Of a DNA stretch of 64,000 bases, positions 31,857 to 43,252 are shown one piece after another (position 1 is the stretch's first letter; each line of letters opens with the position of its first letter). The DNA is from Rhytidiadelphus loreus (lineage: Eukaryota > Streptophyta > Bryopsida > Hypnales > Hylocomiaceae). Both the position numbers and the translations under genes were made by a program. The notes beneath the pieces are model-generated. The model searched no databases. It saw nothing but the letters and a program-made list of their open reading frames with translations, and was not told the origin of the DNA. The stretch is taken from positions 18,383,001 to 18,447,000 of the forward strand of contig OX344763.1 of assembly GCA_947034895.1 (NCBI GenBank), in the 5' to 3' direction.

Positions 31857-32958
31857 ATGGATTTTTCTATGTACAACGAGCTTGCAAATTTTAATGATTC
31901 TAATGAGCCTTCAGAAGATGATTTTGTGAATCAATTTGTTGAGCTCATAAATGAAGAAGAAGAACTTTACATAGCTGAAGAAGATGTTAGGATTAATCCC
32001 TTTTTTATGCATCAAGTACTTATTATGCATTCCTACAAGAAGGATATTCGTATATGGTGCAATGTTTAGCAAGAAAAACAAAAGTAAATGAAGAAAGGAT
32101 CTTTGGTTTAGATCCCATGTTAATAAATCTTGGAGAACCTATAGAGGTCCTACATGATGGATTTGTTAGAAAATGGAAAGCCCTTCAAAAAGAAGTACTT
32201 TGATTGATAATGTAGAGTGGCTCACGAAAGCAGTGCTAGATGTGCCATCAAGCTCAACACAAGTAAATGACTATCTACTTTATACCTTTCACATATTATT
32301 AATGATTTGACAATATTTCACAAATATAACATAATATCTAGTATTAATTATTTTTATTTTTATTTTATTTTATCCATTGTAGGATTAATTTGTACAAGGT
32401 CTACAAATTCCACCTATTGAAGAGTGGGAAAACATAGTTTGTGGAAGTTATGAAGTAACAGGAAGGACCCACCTTGGCATCAACAAGTCAATAAGTACTA
32501 TCAAAGCTAAAAATTGGGTGAGAGGAGCTGAAGATCATGGAATACCACGAAAATATATTGAAGATTTTATTGAACATCGTCGACAATATAAAACTAAAAA
32601 TGTTAGGAAAAAAGTTCGTTTTAATCTATGTCACAAAAGATAAACATTTCAATATACTAGTTTTCATAAGGCAGATGTACAAGACCTAGAAGCCTTCATA
32701 GTTCAACTATCCATTGACCATAAAGTAGTTTTAAGGGTACTACATGATTCTGAGGTGACTACACGTCCATTTCCATCCACCATCACAGTCTTCCGGTGTC
32801 ACAGGGATGCAAAACATAGAAAGAGGATGAAATTGAGCTATGAAAATGCATTGCTACAACGGCAACAAAGAAGCACCAAACAAAAGTGTGGATGCGAATT
32901 CACTGTAAAAGTTATTAAACCAATATCAAGTGAGAATTTTTGTGAACAACCATCATAG
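31857..32958 (+). pseudogene. Broken MULE/FAR1-like (transposase-derived) gene, block A
   Basis: The ATG at 31857 opens MDFSMYNELANFND followed by an acidic segment. After a frame slip at the T run near 31998-32010 the protein continues (YYAFLQEGYSYMVQCLARKT ... EVLHDGFVRKWKALQKEVL) to a TGA. A GTAAAT ... TTGTAG intron (about 32262-32384) leads to GLQIPPIEEWENIVCGSYEV, preceded by a TAA where CAA is expected. A further TAA is at 32641. The last part holds RCHRDAKHRKRMKL and a Cys-Gly-Cys segment (KQKCGCEFTVKV), typical of the region ahead of a MULE-type transposase domain. The catalytic domain is absent. The family assignment rests on pattern memory; the breaks are clear. Confidence 0.5.
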
Positions 32959-33487
32959 AAGGCACATATTCATTCGATGTTAGAACACAAAAACCATATA
33001 CCATAAGTTTTACCTGTTTAAATACGGCTGGGATACATGAACACCCTCACTCTGGCACCCTGCACAACATAATCATCAGAATTAATTAACCCTTTAGGAT
33101 CAAGGAGTGCTACTTAAGTGTATGCCCTTATTCTTGTCTTTATTGCAGGACTTCAATCCATACGAGATTCAATCCAAGTCCAAACAACAAGAAAATTTAG
33201 AAACTGAGTATCATATTTCTACAGATCATTAGTGCCAGTATTCAACATGTTAATCAAATAAATGCATAAAACAAAAATACACTGTATCAAAAATGTACAG
33301 GAGTCCTTCAGAGGTTAAAATTCTTAGAAGTTTGAAATACTAACAGCGCAAACATGAAACGTGGCCAAAACATATTCAGATTTCAATAGTATGCTCTTGA
33401 AAAATGTTCCTTATCCAATGAACAGAGGATGGCTCACATTCGGGTTCAATTACAATGCATAGAATAACAGGGATCAACTTGATAAGC
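32959..33487. other. Gene-free stretch between blocks
   Basis: Repeat-like phrases (GGATACATGAACACCCTCAC) recur near 13440 and 33850. No gene is seen. Confidence 0.4.
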
Positions 33488-33717
33488 TTAACCCTTAAAC
33501 GTTGACATGGACGTTTGGCTTCTGATGGATGATAAGGAATCCTTCTAGTAGAATAGAAGTGCAACTATTCATCTTCAGAATTTTGTTGTGAAAATGGGAG
33601 GTCTTCTATAGTAGTTTGACTTCCAATGAGTACCTTTGCTATTTTTTAAGCCAATGATTCACATGGTATTGAAAAGGGATGATTTCCAAGGTCACCCGTT
33701 CATCCTTTAAGGGTTAA
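33488..33717. mobile_element. Intact 230-base TTAA-type MITE (reference copy)
   Basis: The ends are TTAACCCTTAAA and TTTAAGGGTTAA, a perfect 12-base inverse counting the TTAA target. TTAA at both borders with CCC/GGG inside is the piggyBac signature. No coding capacity. It shows the uninterrupted TTAACCC-TTAA into which the 79-base hairpin inserted in other copies. Confidence 0.8.
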
Positions 33718-35842
33718 TCTTGTTCTTCCTCTACAATATTGTACTTTAAATATGCCACCCATGACTTGTGTTTTTTTCGTGTGTTTTCTTAAACAAATGA
33801 AACAAAATTTCATTGCAAAGAGGACCAATATAATGACTTACATGTTTTAATGGGTTTCGGATACATGACCCCCCTCACTCTGTAGGAACGAAAACAACAT
33901 AAATAAGCAACATGCTTGGAATTTTTGAATAACAATCACTATTTTAACACCTTCAAGTTCCAGGGCCATTTTTCGAAAAAACACACACAATGAAATTGTC
34001 CTTTTCAATGCAAACAACAAAAATTCAAAACATTTGTTTCTTTTGCATATCCAATGGTAAAATCTGACACTCGACTAATTTGAAAATGTGTGGAAAAAAT
34101 TTCAAAAACTTTGGCCATATAGATTGTGTTTAAAGCAAAGAAAACAAGTTTTTTGTGCTCCAAGCCTAAATAAATTATGAGGCTTCAAATCCACATGCTC
34201 CCCATAGTAGAAACAATAGTTACAAATCATGCAAATATTGCCACAAAAAGGCTACCATTTTGCAACTATCCAATGGAATGGTGACAAATTTGTCTTCAAA
34301 ATCGGACTTGACATTATGAACCAATGTCTTCTTTGCATTTACTTTTATTAGATTTTTATACAAATTACTTCAAAATTAAGTAACGATTGGTTGTTGTTGT
34401 TGTCAATGGAGTAGGTTCGGATGGATTTATTGTTGTGAAACTTGAATGTAAGAGCAAAAGGTTCAAGAAAAAGGTGTAAATTATGTGCCCAAGATTTCAA
34501 GAGATCAAATGACCTTTACAACTCACACCAATGAACATTGTTGTCAAGCACGAGAAACCCCTAAAGGACAACTGTCCATTGAATCAACAATTAAAAATCT
34601 AGGTAGGTTTTTATGAAGTCAATTTTGGTTGGATGTTCATGAAATTTTGACTCAAGGTGTGAACATGTATCCTATAGAGAGAATCTAGTTTTGTTCCAAT
34701 TGAACACCCAAATCAAAAGTTATGTTGCCCTAAACTATTTTGACAACCCAAGTAATTAGGAAAACTTTTGCAAAAATTCTCATCAACTTCTGTAATTTGG
34801 CATGTATGTAACTAATAAAATATGGCATACAATGGTCCCAAAAACAATTTAACCCTCAAATCACATTCTAAGAGGAGTCAAACTTTATTAGCTATGTAGG
34901 GGCAATTTCAAGAAAAAGCATTTTCTTCTAACTTCAAGTCCTATTATCTTGCAATCTGTGAAGTCAAAGTCTTCGGAATTCTTCTTACATATTCCAAATG
35001 TTTGTCCCTAACACTTTGTTGTTTGGATTTAAAATTTAAAAAAATTCTCATTGCACAAGAAATCATCAAAAAATGACTAGTGTATTGCCAATTTATTTGA
35101 TGTCCTTGCATTGCAGGGTGATTTAAAGTAAGCTAAACTCCGTATTTGATTCTAAAAAATTTCACGAGTGAAACTAACATCATATACTTATGAATGGCCC
35201 AAATCCTCATTTTTTGTGTAGAGCAAAAATTTTACTCCTAAAAGGCCCAAAGTTTATTGACTTGGTTTTGGAAGAATGAAAAAAAGGTTTTTTTCTCACT
35301 TCAAACGTTATAATCTTTCAATCCATGTGGGCAAATGGGCTGAATTTTTTTCCACATTGCCTAACTTGTTGTCAGACTTTTGGAAGGCTGTAATTTTTTA
35401 TTTTGCACAAAGTTTCAAAAAGTGGCAGTTTTGACTTTCTCTCTTCCACAACACCTTCCGGCCTATGGGGTCAAAGATTCAAGAAGCACTTCCTAAATTG
35501 CAAACTTCATTTAGCAATATTATTGGTCAGAGGCATCATTAGTACATTCTATTAGTTCAAAATCGTGTGCCTTGAATCTCCTTTTGTTGTGTTATAATGT
35601 ATAGAACTAATAGAAGACGTGTGATTTCATTTCTTAAAAAAGAAAATATAATATTTTCATTTCACATAATAAAAAATCATCTTGCTTTGATCTTCTCCGG
35701 AACAGTGGTGTCTGGACATTAAAAAGCTCCCCTGAATTGGTTGATTTTTCATTTAGGATCTTTCGGTTGCTTGAAACATGAATTCAAATATTTCAAATTT
35801 GATCATCAGTGGCAAGTGATAGGGTCCTTCTTTTTTTGAAGG
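33718..35842. other. Gene-free, AT-rich, decayed repeat DNA
   Basis: Segments resemble parts of 1.2-2.1 kb and 13.5-13.8 kb (AAAATGTGTGGAAAAAATTT, TTTTGCATATCC, GTCAAACTTTATTAGC). No gene or intact element is seen. Confidence 0.4.
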
Positions 35843-36060
35843 TTAACCTTTAAACACCAACGAGGACATTCTTTTTTTATGGATGACAGAGAATCCTTCT
35901 AGTAGGATAAAAGTGCAACTATTCATCTTTGGAATTTTGTTGTGAAAAGGGAAGATCTTCTATTGTCCAATGAATGCTTTTGCAAATTTTTAGGCAAATG
36001 ATTTACATGGTAACCAAAGGGATGATTTTCATAATCACTAGTTCATCCTTTGAGGGTTAA
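35843..36060. mobile_element. TTAA-type MITE, diverged copy
   Basis: The ends are TTAACCTTTAAACACC and CCTTTGAGGGTTAA. The interior follows the 33488 copy (GGATGACAGAGAATCC, GTGCAACTATTCATC, GATGATTTTCATAATC) with small deletions. Confidence 0.7.
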
Positions 36061-36169
36061 CCTTTAGTTGTTTACACCAAACCCTAATATGAAGTAATGT
36101 ACTAAGTACTCCCATTAATCAAAGGTACATTGTTTTTAATTTGTCTAGAAAGAAATAGTAGACAGTGTA

Positions 36170-37103
36170 TTAACCCCTAAAGTCCCAAGGCCATTTTTCT
36201 GTCAAAATCCACTCAAAACTACCATTTCTACTGCATTTGTCCAAAAAAAAAAAAAAAAAAAAAAACTTTTTTTGGAACTAAACCATAGGATCTTTAACTT
36301 TACTTGTTTTAGATTATGTGGTAAAAATTTCATGAAGTTTGACCGTACAGATTGAGAGATATGAGCATTCAAAGTTGACAAAACAAATTTTTTTGAACAC
36401 TAGACTGCAATTTTAGATGACTTTGATTGCTATTTGTGGAAAAATGTGCACTATGGAATTTGAATTTAAAATTTATTGTGTTGAAAAATTGAGTTGGGAG
36501 TTTAGGTTAAAATTTCAAAAAATAACAACTTGATTTTCATACTTCAAAAAATTGTCAAGTAGAAGTAGGTCGAAGATTGAAAGAAAAACTAAATTGTTGA
36601 TAGCTCTTAGATGGGATCGAAATACAATTATCCAACGGTGAGATTGTTCTAGCAAGCAAACTTCACCTTTTCACAAAAAAAAAAATGAAAAAATTTGAAA
36701 ATTGCATTCTAAAATGAATCCTATAAGTTATTTTTTCAAAAAGATGCTTAGATTGCCTAAAAAATAAGATTGTTCATAACTTTCACATCACTAATCAAAA
36801 TGGAATGAATCAAAGCTTCAGATGTAGACAAAAACATAGTCTTTGAGAAAAAAAAATTAGAAAAATCAATTTTGAATTTTTGCAATATTTTTTGTATTGC
36901 CCGCCAAGTTCAATTCTAGGCTTTTTGTGGTATAACTTTTGCTTCCGGGCACCAGTTGAATTAAAAATGATATCCCCACAAAGCTTATCAGATTTTCTAT
37001 CTTCAAAAAAAGTTTCAAAAAATCAGGGTAAAATTTCAGCCCATAGGAACCTGCCCAAATTCCAAATTGTCCCCCGAGGGGACAATGGGACTTTAGGGGT
37101 TAA
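36170..37103. mobile_element. 934-base TTAA-flanked element with perfect inverted ends
   Basis: TTAA then CCCCTAAAGTCCC at left and GGGACTTTAGGGG then TTAA at right are exact inverses. The left end continues AAGGCCATTTTT, like the 79-base hairpins (CCCAAGGCC), which may be internal deletion derivatives. It contains a 22-base A run near 36242-36263 and no long frame. PiggyBac-like by ends and target only. Confidence 0.7.
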
Positions 37104-37895
37104 ATTCAATTCCTCATAATTAAAATTCTATACTGACACAAATTCTATAATGATGCAATATTCTTTTTAAGGGGGGGGGAGTTGCTCTAGTGTATTTCCA
37201 GCGGTGCTATTTTGTGAGCCTATGAGTATGAGCCTTTGAGCATTGAGCAGGGATTCTGTGAGTGTTGAGTTTAGAAATTTGAAGAAGCACATGAAAACTT
37301 TGAAATATTTTTAATAATAGACTTCATCTAAAAATTTGGCCAAAATTTACTATTATTAGTAAATTTTAGTACCTATTACTATGGACCTATTACCGTGGTT
37401 ATATAGAATCCACATGAAAATCATAATTTTCAATGTTGTCTAAAATATTAGAAGTATACATTTTGAAAATGATGAACTTAATTGATGTGAAAGATGAATG
37501 GAGATGGAAATAAGCTTGCATAGAATATTGGTTGATCACCATCCTATAGCAATGTGGGTCTTCTTGGGGCTAATAAGAAAATACCAAAAGAAATCTTTTG
37601 ATGCATTGTTATTAAACTTGTTTAGATTTTAGAAAAAAAAAAAACATTGATAAGAACTACTATCTTGTAGTAGCATGGGTCCTCTCAAGGCCAATGGGAG
37701 GTACTTACACTTCTACTTTGCTGTGTTGGTAATCGGACTTGTTAAGATTTTGGAAGAAAATATTTGGTTGACAAGGATTATTTTTGTAAGGAATGAGCTT
37801 GGTTACATCAAATTGTTGATTAGTTAATCATTGTCCTTTTATAGGACCTTTAAGGGCCCAACTCTTCTATTTATTGATCAAATGGTCGTTTGGTT
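37104..37895. other. Gene-free AT-rich stretch
   Basis: Phrases at 37200-37400 recur inverted near 38160-38310 (TTACTAAAATTTACCAAAA against AAAATTTACTATTATTAGTA, and GCTCACAGGC against GAGCCTATGAG). 37.1-38.3 kb may therefore be a larger inverted structure around the foldback element. No gene. Confidence 0.4.
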
Positions 37896-38066
37896 AATCA
37901 CTCCCCTCTTGCTGCTTGGATCCCCTCGGCGCCAAGGGGAGCCTCCCCTTGTGACAAGAAAAATAAAATAAAATAAAATAATTTTTTTTTCCCTTACTTT
38001 TTTCTACTTAATGCAAGGGGCTCCCCTTGGCGCCAAGGGGACCCAAGTAGCAAGAGGGGAGTGATT
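37896..38066. mobile_element. Foldback element with inverted arms of about 48 bases
   Basis: The left arm 37896-37943 (AATCACTCCCCTCTTGCT, then GGCGCCAAGGGGAGCC) is the near inverse of the right arm 38019-38066 (GGCTCCCCTTGGCGCC, then AGCAAGAGGGGAGTGATT). The centre is an AAAAT run and poly-T. GC-rich arms around an AT core stand out from the flank. Confidence 0.75.
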
Positions 38067-39419
38067 ATAATCTCAGTGGAACAACCTCAGTTGATTTCAA
38101 AGAAATCTTAATTAGCAAGTGATTTTTCTTCTTCTTAAAATATAGCAAAGTCTAATAAGTAGCACATCAAGGTTGTTCAAGGGACCACGGTAATACGTTC
38201 ATGGTAATAGTTACTAAAATTTACCAAAAATAATAAATTTTGACCAAAACTTTATATGCTCACAAACTTACAAGCTCACAAGTTCACGCTCACAGGCTTA
38301 CAAAATAGCAACCCTACATCCTTGTAGTAGATTTTCGGCACTTCTTACTTGACTCTCTTAATTTGAATTTTACCTATGAAATGATTTTTTTATAATTGTT
38401 CCCAACTAATGAAACAAAGTTGATCAAATATAGTTTCTCCTCTAAGTGAAAAGTTTGAAGAATTCTTAAACTTCTATATTTTTTGAAATTTGAATTCTAG
38501 ACTTGCAATTATAGTTAGTTGATTTTAAAATATTACAATGACATGGAAACTTTGGTTTGTACCATCATATTATAACCTATCATTTATACTTGTGGTAAAA
38601 ATTTCAAATTTTTGAGCATATTTGATATTTGATATGAAGTTTTTCACTTTTCTTCAAAATATTAACAATGATTTCCAAGTTTTAAAAAAATCGAAAATTT
38701 TATGACTCAAAAAAGACATATAAGTCCATCTCTAAAAATTCAAAATTATATATAATTGCCAAAAAGTTGAGCAAAAAGTAGCAAACAAAGTGGAGGACTA
38801 GAAGGCCTGAATTTGTGGTCATGGGCCTATCTTGCAAGGGTTATTTTGTATGTGAAGCTTTAATTTGCTTTATGTCATCTTCATAAATATTGCAAAAGTG
38901 ATCATATTTTTCATTTTCAATGTCAAATTGAATTGCTGAAAACACATTCTAAAATAAGATGAATTAATTTTATTCAATTGTACAAATTGAACTCTATTCA
39001 AAAGCATTTGAGCCATTCAATTTGAAATAATGAGGTGAGAGTTATGATGACTTTTATTTTGCAAGTAAGAAAGGTTAGAAAAACATATACAAAGTCATTT
39101 TCTGAACTCAATTTTGGAAATTTTTAATTAAATTGATAAATACGATGCCTATTGTTTAATAGAATGTTCTCAGCATTTGAATTAATAATTTTCAATTTCT
39201 TCTAAAAGTTACTAGTAGTTTGGTTTTTTCTTTCATCGAGTGTATAATTTCTTAAGAGATGTATACATTATTTTTGGGGGTAAATTTTTTTTTAATTTTA
39301 AAAATCAATTTTTCAACATGTTGTCTAAATTGTAGAGATTCAAAATATATGCATTTTTTTCTTCTAAAAATGTTAATTAACAAAACTACACCTTTTAAGA
39401 TCCTTGAACCCTATTTTTT
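38067..39419. other. Gene-free AT-rich stretch
   Basis: It contains a piece similar to 17.0-17.5 kb ending GGTCATGGGCCTATC. No gene. Confidence 0.4.
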
Positions 39420-41337
39420 GAAGTTCATGTAAATTGACATTTTACTTATTAGTTGATTCATCCAAAGACATATGGAGTGCATCAATGGGGTCATTTAGCT
39501 TACTTGTAGTATAGAAGTGCCAACAAATGTTTGTGAAAAAGGGAATGAGCACTTGTTGTGCAACTTAGTGGAAGAGGGGTTTATAGTACAGGATATTATT
39601 TGCATCACTTGAAGCATTTTAACATGTAGAAGTGTGATTTTCAAAGGTTCTTACAACTCAAGATAGATTTTTAAAGACAAGAATTAAATGTGTTGATTTA
39701 GGGGCTGAGATCAAATTTTTATCACTAATTGTATATAAAATTCTTTCCTAATTCAACGTGGGATGTTGTAGACCCATATACATGGACCCATTTTCATTCA
39801 AAGAATAGTGGTTGTAGACATTTGGAAAAGGCGTACTTACACCATTTCCTAATTAGTCCAAGGTTTTTAGTAATAAGGTCAATAGAGGATATGGGAGAAG
39901 TCCCTACCATTTTTAGTTATCATACATTTTTCATTCTTGTTAAATTCTATATTTATTAAATTTTTATGTATCTTCTTGAATTATAAAATAGTGTGATTTT
40001 GAGAAGAAAGTAGCAAAGCTCTAACCATGTTTGTGATATCAAGTATTTGGAAATAGATTTGAAGCAATCAAATCAAGATGCAAATTATATAAAATACAAT
40101 CAAATTCATATACTCTTTCTGATCCCACAAATTATACAAGTGATATCTACAAAGTGATTCCCACAAGACTTGAGAAGTTTCTTCACCCGTTGGAACACAT
40201 CTCTGGTACTTAATTGTTGATTGCTAATTTTGAAGATGACATCGAGATTTTCTATAATTCAATTTAGATCAATCCTCTTTGATTTAAATATCATTAACAT
40301 TATAACATTTGTTAAGACTAAGCCACGTGCCATCTTGAAATTTGTTTACAATGAAGTAAACCTCTAAATTATGATTTGGAAATTCAATTGTGTCACCTCA
40401 TTGCAAAACCAAATCCTCCCATGGACTATTACAATCATAAAAAGTGAGATAGAAATGTGATGATACCAATTTGATAAACGTGAAAAGGATTCTAAACTAC
40501 CTCCCACTCTCATGTATTTTGAAATGTCGTTCTTAATTACAACATCATGTTTTGCAATATCATAAAACATGGTATAACTATGTACATTCTAGAGACCTTG
40601 CCTATAACATGAGAAGGAATGTAGGTTTTGAGCTTTTAAGGCATCAACTATGATTGGAGAAAATAGACATAAAATTTCCATTTCTACAACTATTTCTCTT
40701 CTTTCATCTCAACATTAATTAATTCAAAGTATTGTACAAATATCACAAGACACTAAATGACCAAGCTACTCCCACTACTAAAGAAGAAATCTAGTTTCTT
40801 TTTTTTAGCATACTTGAATGTACTTCATCTATTCATAAAGCTCCAATAGTATGCTCTTGAAATTTTTTCATTACCCAACCAGTGAAGAATGGCTCACGTT
40901 GGTGTTCAATTACAATACATTGAGTAAAAAGGATCAAAACTTGGAATCTAAAAGATGTAAACCATGAGGTGACAAATGGCAAAGTAAAAGTTGAGAAACT
41001 TTAGAGGCAAAACTGTGAGATAACTGTAATTTTTTGCTTGACTATATACAAAAATGTTCCTCTAGGATGCAAGAAGTGTGTAAGAAGCTGAATAATTGTG
41101 TCCCTCTCATTTTGTTCCTGAATGATGAAATGGATTATTTTGAGGCAAATTGTAGCACATCAACCACGCTCCTAAAGTGAACAAACTCCAAAGCAAAAGA
41201 CCGGCCTGTGGTTGATTAAGTTACTGGAGTCACTTGAGAGAGAAGAGCACACCAACTACAGTATATCAAATAATGATACATACTGTAGCTATCCAAAGCA
41301 GGGGTACCAGCTTGGGTCCCCACATGCTGGAAACGAT

Positions 41338-41563
41338 GGCCTGGGTGAATTGACCCCCTCATTGCCCCTCCAGGGCAAACCCTGGAATTTTTTATTTTGC
41401 AAGGCTTAATTTTTTTTTGAAATTCTGAATTCATATTTGCAATCAGAGACCCCAAATTGTTCGAGAGAGATGTAAGAATTACCAAAAAACTGGCACAATA
41501 TAAAGGGCTTTTTTTTCAAACCAAAGTTGATTGGGGCAATGAGGGGGTCAATTCTCCCTGCGC
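41338..41563. mobile_element. 226-base Mutator-like MITE inserted 2 bases inside another copy
   Basis: It is flanked by GGAAACGAT at 41329-41337 and 41564-41572. The last two bases (AT) of that target are the first two bases of the outer element. The ends are GGCCTGGGTGAATTGACCCC and an inverse ending TCAATTCTCCCTGCGC. Confidence 0.8.
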
Positions 41564-41570
41564 GGAAACG

Positions 41571-42402
41571 ATCGGGGTGGATTGACCTCCTCGTTCGGTC
41601 TTACCAGGGGTGCATGTAAAAAAAAGCCCCCTATTTTGGGCCGTTCTAGGGTATATAGGAGAGGGGTCGAAAACAGTTCAGGCATTTTGAACCGCTCAAT
41701 AGGGGGGTCTGAAATGGATCCTTGATATTAGTAAAATGGACTTGTGGTTACTTCAAAGTATGATAAAGTTTGGTTTACAGTCCTCGGATGGACGGTTTTA
41801 AAGTCACATGGGTTCATTCCTAATCATGTAGATAGTTGTTTTTAATTTTCATTCAAAATAATATTTTGTAGTCCAACTACCTTCTTATTAATGTCAAAAA
41901 AATCTGAAATAATGTTTTATTCAAGCATTCATTTCAGATTTAGAAACGGTCGCTTTTAGAGACCATCTTCCCTACTTTTTATACGTTAAAATGTTAGTTT
42001 TTGAACAAAGTCTGATTTTTTTCCAAACTAAGTATTAGCAGATTTTCAAGGCCTACCAATCACAATTAGGACCCTATGCCACTTTCCATTTGAAAATTCA
42101 TAAGTAATTTATAAAAGCTCCAAAAATTACGAAATGACTTGTGTTAGATTCCCCATCTTCTTCTCTTTGACTGAAAAATGAATCAAAAATACTTACATCT
42201 AAAAAACTACATGAAAAAGGTTGACCTGGTCTTAAATGAGCGGTTTCTGAGCCTGTTACCTTACTCTTGACCTCTCCAAATTAATTTGGGGTCTCTGATC
42301 GCAAAAATGAATTAAAATTTTGAAAAAAAATTCATGTGCGGGAAATAAATAATTCCAGGGTTTGTCCGCAGGGCCGAGCGAGGGGGTCAGTTCACCCTGG
42401 CC
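41571..42402. mobile_element. Outer Mutator-like MITE, broken by an AGGTAG-type insertion
   Basis: It is bounded by CTGGAAACG on the left of the whole cluster (41327-41335) and on the right (42403-42411), a 9-base duplication. The left end is ATCGGGGTGGATTGACC and the right end GGGGTCAGTTCACCCTGGCC. Its middle (TAGGGTATATA ... ACCTCTCCAAATT) is split by about 0.6 kb. Confidence 0.7.
41655..42264. mobile_element. Insertion inside the outer MITE, related to the AGGTAG family
   Basis: The interior shares blocks with 18734-19145 (CAGGCATTTTGAACCGC, GAAAATTCATAAGTAATT, GAGCGGTTTCTGAGCC, GTTACCTTA). The borders are approximate and taken from comparison with the intact MITE at 17920-18145. Confidence 0.45.
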
Positions 42403-42859
42403 CTGGAAACGGAGACCGACTGAGGTGAACAGCTCTCCTCTAAGTTAGTATAAGCCTCCTGGTGGAGTTTTGTTATTATTTTATCAGAGAATCAACCTAA
42501 AAAAATGAAAAAGAAAAACTCACACGCACTGCAGCTAATAATGCTGCGCTGTTGGTCAGGCTTCCCTCGCTGGACAGTTGTACCCTTTTATTGCAACTAA
42601 GGTAGTCTGACTTTAAAGCGACCATTGAAGAGCTGATTGCCTTTTCAGGGAAGCTAAACTCCTTGAAATTTCTTTTAGTAAGTTTTCATAGGAAGAGAAA
42701 AGGAACTGGCATTTAACCCAAGTCGTTTCATATTTTTGGGACCTTTGAGGAGTTGGTTACAAATTTTTGAAGTTGAAACGCACTGGTCACTAAAAGTGAG
42801 AAGTGCTAGTACATTGAAGAAAGCAAAGTGTACCTTTGTATCATGATCACTTTTAACCC

Positions 42860-42938
42860 TTAACCCCTAAATGCCCAAGGCCTGTTGTGAGCTTCTTGCA
42901 AACACTAGATTTTGGTGCCTTGGGCATTTAGGGGTTAA
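42860..42938. mobile_element. 79-base TTAA hairpin, 22-base perfect arms including target
   Basis: TTAA then CCCCTAAATGCCCAAGGC, and GCCTTGGGCATTTAGGGG then TTAA. Its removal restores TTAACCC-TTAA-ACATTGG, which matches the uninterrupted TTAACCC-TTAA-ACGTTGA at 33488. Confidence 0.85.
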
Positions 42939-43034
42939 ACATTGGAGAGGACCTTTGGCGTCCGATGGATGACAGGGAATCTTTACAATAGGAGAGAAGT
43001 GCAACTATTGATCTTCATAATTTTGTAGTGAAAA

Positions 43035-43054
43035 GTGTGTGTGTGTGTGTGTGT
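43035..43054. repeat. (GT)10 microsatellite inside the MITE
   Basis: An uninterrupted run of GT at 43035-43054, absent from the block A copy, so it arose after the duplication. Confidence 0.9.
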
Positions 43055-43252
43055 CTTGTGCAATAGTTTGACTTCCAATGAGTGCTTTTACCTTGTTTCT
43101 TAAGCCAATGATTCACACGGTAATGGAAAGGGATGATTTCCAAGGTCACCCCTTCGTCCTTACAGGGTTAAAGCATGGGCGCCTTTAGAACATACTACCT
43201 TACAATAAAGCTTGTCATTTGTGTAAAAACAACAACAATACTCAAAGCCGTT

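Larger units (their letters stand above)
15345..32060. repeat. Block A of the tandem segmental duplication
   Basis: Collinear homology with block B (39420-63079) runs through the flanking repeats, the GC-richer tandem unit, the NLR leader and gene, its 3' flank, and the broken MULE-like gene. Anchor pairs include 17829/43972, 19500/45830, 23017/49293, 26400/55200, 28993/60100 and 31857/62923. Differences are mostly insertions of mobile elements. Confidence 0.85.
42853..43171. mobile_element. TTAA-type MITE with a hairpin element in its left end (block B copy)
   Basis: It starts TTAACCC at 42853 and ends CAGGGTTAA at 43171. The body matches 33488-33717. The 79-base hairpin sits at its inner TTAA. 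Confidence 0.75.
42599..43201. mobile_element. TA-flanked AGGTAG element carrying nested TTAA elements (block B copy)
   Basis: The left end is TA|AGGTAGTCTGACTTTAAAGCG and the right end CGCCTTTAGAACATACTACCT|TA, near inverses of each other. The interior is split at TTTTAA by the MITE at 42853-43171. Confidence 0.65.
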
